NCBI RefSeq assembly: GCF_022682495.2
Contig: NW_026527269.1
Coordinates: 558,001 to 622,000 of the forward strand
DNA: 64,000 bases
Direction of reading: 5' to 3'
DNA from: Desmodus rotundus
Lineage: Eukaryota; Chordata; Mammalia; Chiroptera; Phyllostomidae
Positions 62,921 to 64,000 of this stretch are shown in pieces; the stretch's first letter is position 1, and each line of letters begins with the position of its first letter. The notes under the pieces are model-generated. The model had not been told where the DNA came from, did not search any database, and saw only the letters and a list, made by a program, of their open reading frames with translations. The position numbers and the translations under genes are program-made.

Positions 62921-64000
62921 GCCGTTGTGCTCAGAACCCGCACCACAAGATTCTAGATCCTGACACACCGCATTCTAGAATGCAGTAACCAAGGCAACCG
63001 TATCCTTGGAAACCGTATCCTAGGAAACCGCTTATCTCAGGAGGGTATTGTGCTCAGAACCCGCAGCACAAGATTCTAGATCCTCACACACCGCATTCCA
63101 GAATGCAGTAACCAAGGCAACCGTATCCTTGGAAACCGTATCCTAGGAAACGGCTTACTCTGGAGGCCATTGTGCTCAGAACCCGCACCACAAGATTCTA
63201 GATCCTGACACACCGCATTCTAGAATGCAGTATCCAAGGCAACCGTATCCTTGGAAACCGTATCCTAGGAAACCGCTTATCTCAGGAGGCCATTGTGCTC
63301 AGAACCCGCACCACAAGATTCTAGATCCTGACACACCGCATTCTAGAATGCAGTAACCAAGGCAACCGTATCCTTGGAAACCGTATCCTAGGAAACGGCT
63401 TACTCTAGAGGCCATTGTGCTCAGAACCCGCACCACAAGATTCCAGATCCTGACACACCGTATTCTAGAATGCAGTATCCAAGGCAACCGTATCTTTAGA
63501 AACCTTATCCTAGGAAACCGCTTATCTCCGGAGGCCATTGTGCTCAGAACCCGCACCACAAGATTCTAGATCCTGACACACCGCATTCTAGAATGCAGTA
63601 TCCAAGGCAACCGTATCCTTGGAAACCTTATCCTAGGAAACCGCTTATCTCAGGATGCCATTGTGCTCAGAACCCGCACCACAAGATTCTAGATCCTGAC
63701 ACACCGCATTCTAGAATGCAGTATCCAAGGCAACCGTATCCTTGGAAACCGTATCCTAGGAAACCGCTTATCTCAGGAGGCCATTGTGCTCAGAACCCGC
63801 ACCACAAGATTCTAGATCCTGACACACCGCATTCTAGAATGCAGTATCCAAGGCAACCGTATATTGGAAACCGTATCCTAGGAAACCGCTTATCTCAGGA
63901 GGCCATTGTGCTCAGAAACCGCACCACAAGATTCTAGATCCTGACACACCGCATTCTAGAATGCAGTAACCAAGGCAACCGTATCCTTGGAAACCGTATC
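62377..64000 (+). repeat. Right-edge segment, second copy of 38555-40178
   Basis: Matches the earlier segment at a constant offset of 23822 bp up to the last base of the window. Differences include AAGGTTATAGATCC near 62457 and CTTTAGAAACC near 63493. It overlaps the end of the E-type copy 3, showing that different block boundaries are used by different duplications. Confidence 0.85.

Larger units (their letters stand above)
1..64000 (+). repeat. Satellite DNA array, 123-bp monomer, head to tail
   Basis: The entire window is a tandem array of a 123-bp monomer in one orientation; I saw no inversion and no interruption by unrelated sequence. The consensus reads through three GTATCCWWGG boxes, CCGCTTATCTCAGGAGGCC, TGTGCTCAGAACCCGCACC, ACAAGATTCTAGATCCTGAC and ACACCGCATTCTAGAATGC. 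By hand count the consensus has 37 C, 24 G and five CpG sites. Most monomers differ from it by a few substitutions; some carry 1-3 base indels, for example GGCACCG for GGCAACCG. Diverged monomers cluster in cassettes annotated separately. Known biology: arrays like this mark eukaryotic heterochromatin, often centromeric or pericentromeric. The species and family name are not recognised. There are no stretches of other DNA to describe between repeats. Confidence 0.97.

Noticed and set aside
1..64000. CRISPR array
   Set aside because: The repeat is continuous 123-bp units with no unique spacers, no leader and no cas genes.
1..64000. CENP-B box or alpha satellite
   Set aside because: I found no match to the NTTCGNNNNANNCGGGN core, and the monomer is 123 bp, not about 171 bp.
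1..64000. Telomeric or subtelomeric repeats, rDNA, tRNA or 5S-derived satellite
   Set aside because: No run of TTAGGG-like units and no recognisable rRNA or tRNA box sequences appear in the monomer.

Overview
The whole 64 kb window is one block of satellite DNA. It is made of about 520 head-to-tail copies of a 123-bp monomer, all in the same orientation. I found no unique sequence, no credible protein-coding gene, no RNA gene, no transposon and no CRISPR array. Tandem arrays of this size with higher-order repeats are typical of eukaryotic centromeric, pericentromeric or other constitutive heterochromatin, so this is very probably a long-read-assembled eukaryotic chromosome segment. I do not recognise the monomer and cannot name the species. 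Both window edges fall inside repeat units, so the array extends further in both directions.

The monomer is about 50% GC and C-rich on the + strand, with five CpG sites in its commonest form. Three boxes of the form GTATCCWWGG are spaced exactly 15 bp apart. The first two can pair as a hairpin and the third is self-palindromic. The other half carries a perfect 14-bp palindrome, GCATTCTAGAATGC, and a second ATTCTAGA 22 bp before it. A T/A dimorphism in the first box (GTATCC or GTAACC) divides monomers into two types. It also sets a tyrosine or a stop codon in the frame that otherwise stays open, because 123 bp equals 41 codons.

Layout by shared variants: 1-6520, block A, repeated at 18237-24880. 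6514-11040, a nearly perfect 977-bp higher-order array of about 4.6 copies. 11041-16444, mosaic of two related G-type segments around another piece of block A. 16135-19566, a 1716-bp tandem duplication. 23665-33960, a 5148-bp tandem duplication, each half holding about three copies of a 1348-bp higher-order unit. 34555-36984, older relatives of that material. 36985-38555, a third piece of block A. 38555-64000, E-type segments repeated at several offsets, interrupted by three copies of a strongly diverged cassette F (from about 45510, 49290 and 55186) and by a 1227-bp tandem array (57682-60290).

The pattern is that of repeated unequal exchange or conversion acting at several scales: 15 bp, 123 bp, about 1-1.7 kb, 5 kb and about 18 kb. 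Nothing here works together as genes would. Any function would be structural (chromatin, kinetochore or satellite transcripts) and cannot be shown from sequence alone. Block boundaries were placed by eye from diagnostic variants and are usually good to a few tens of bases.
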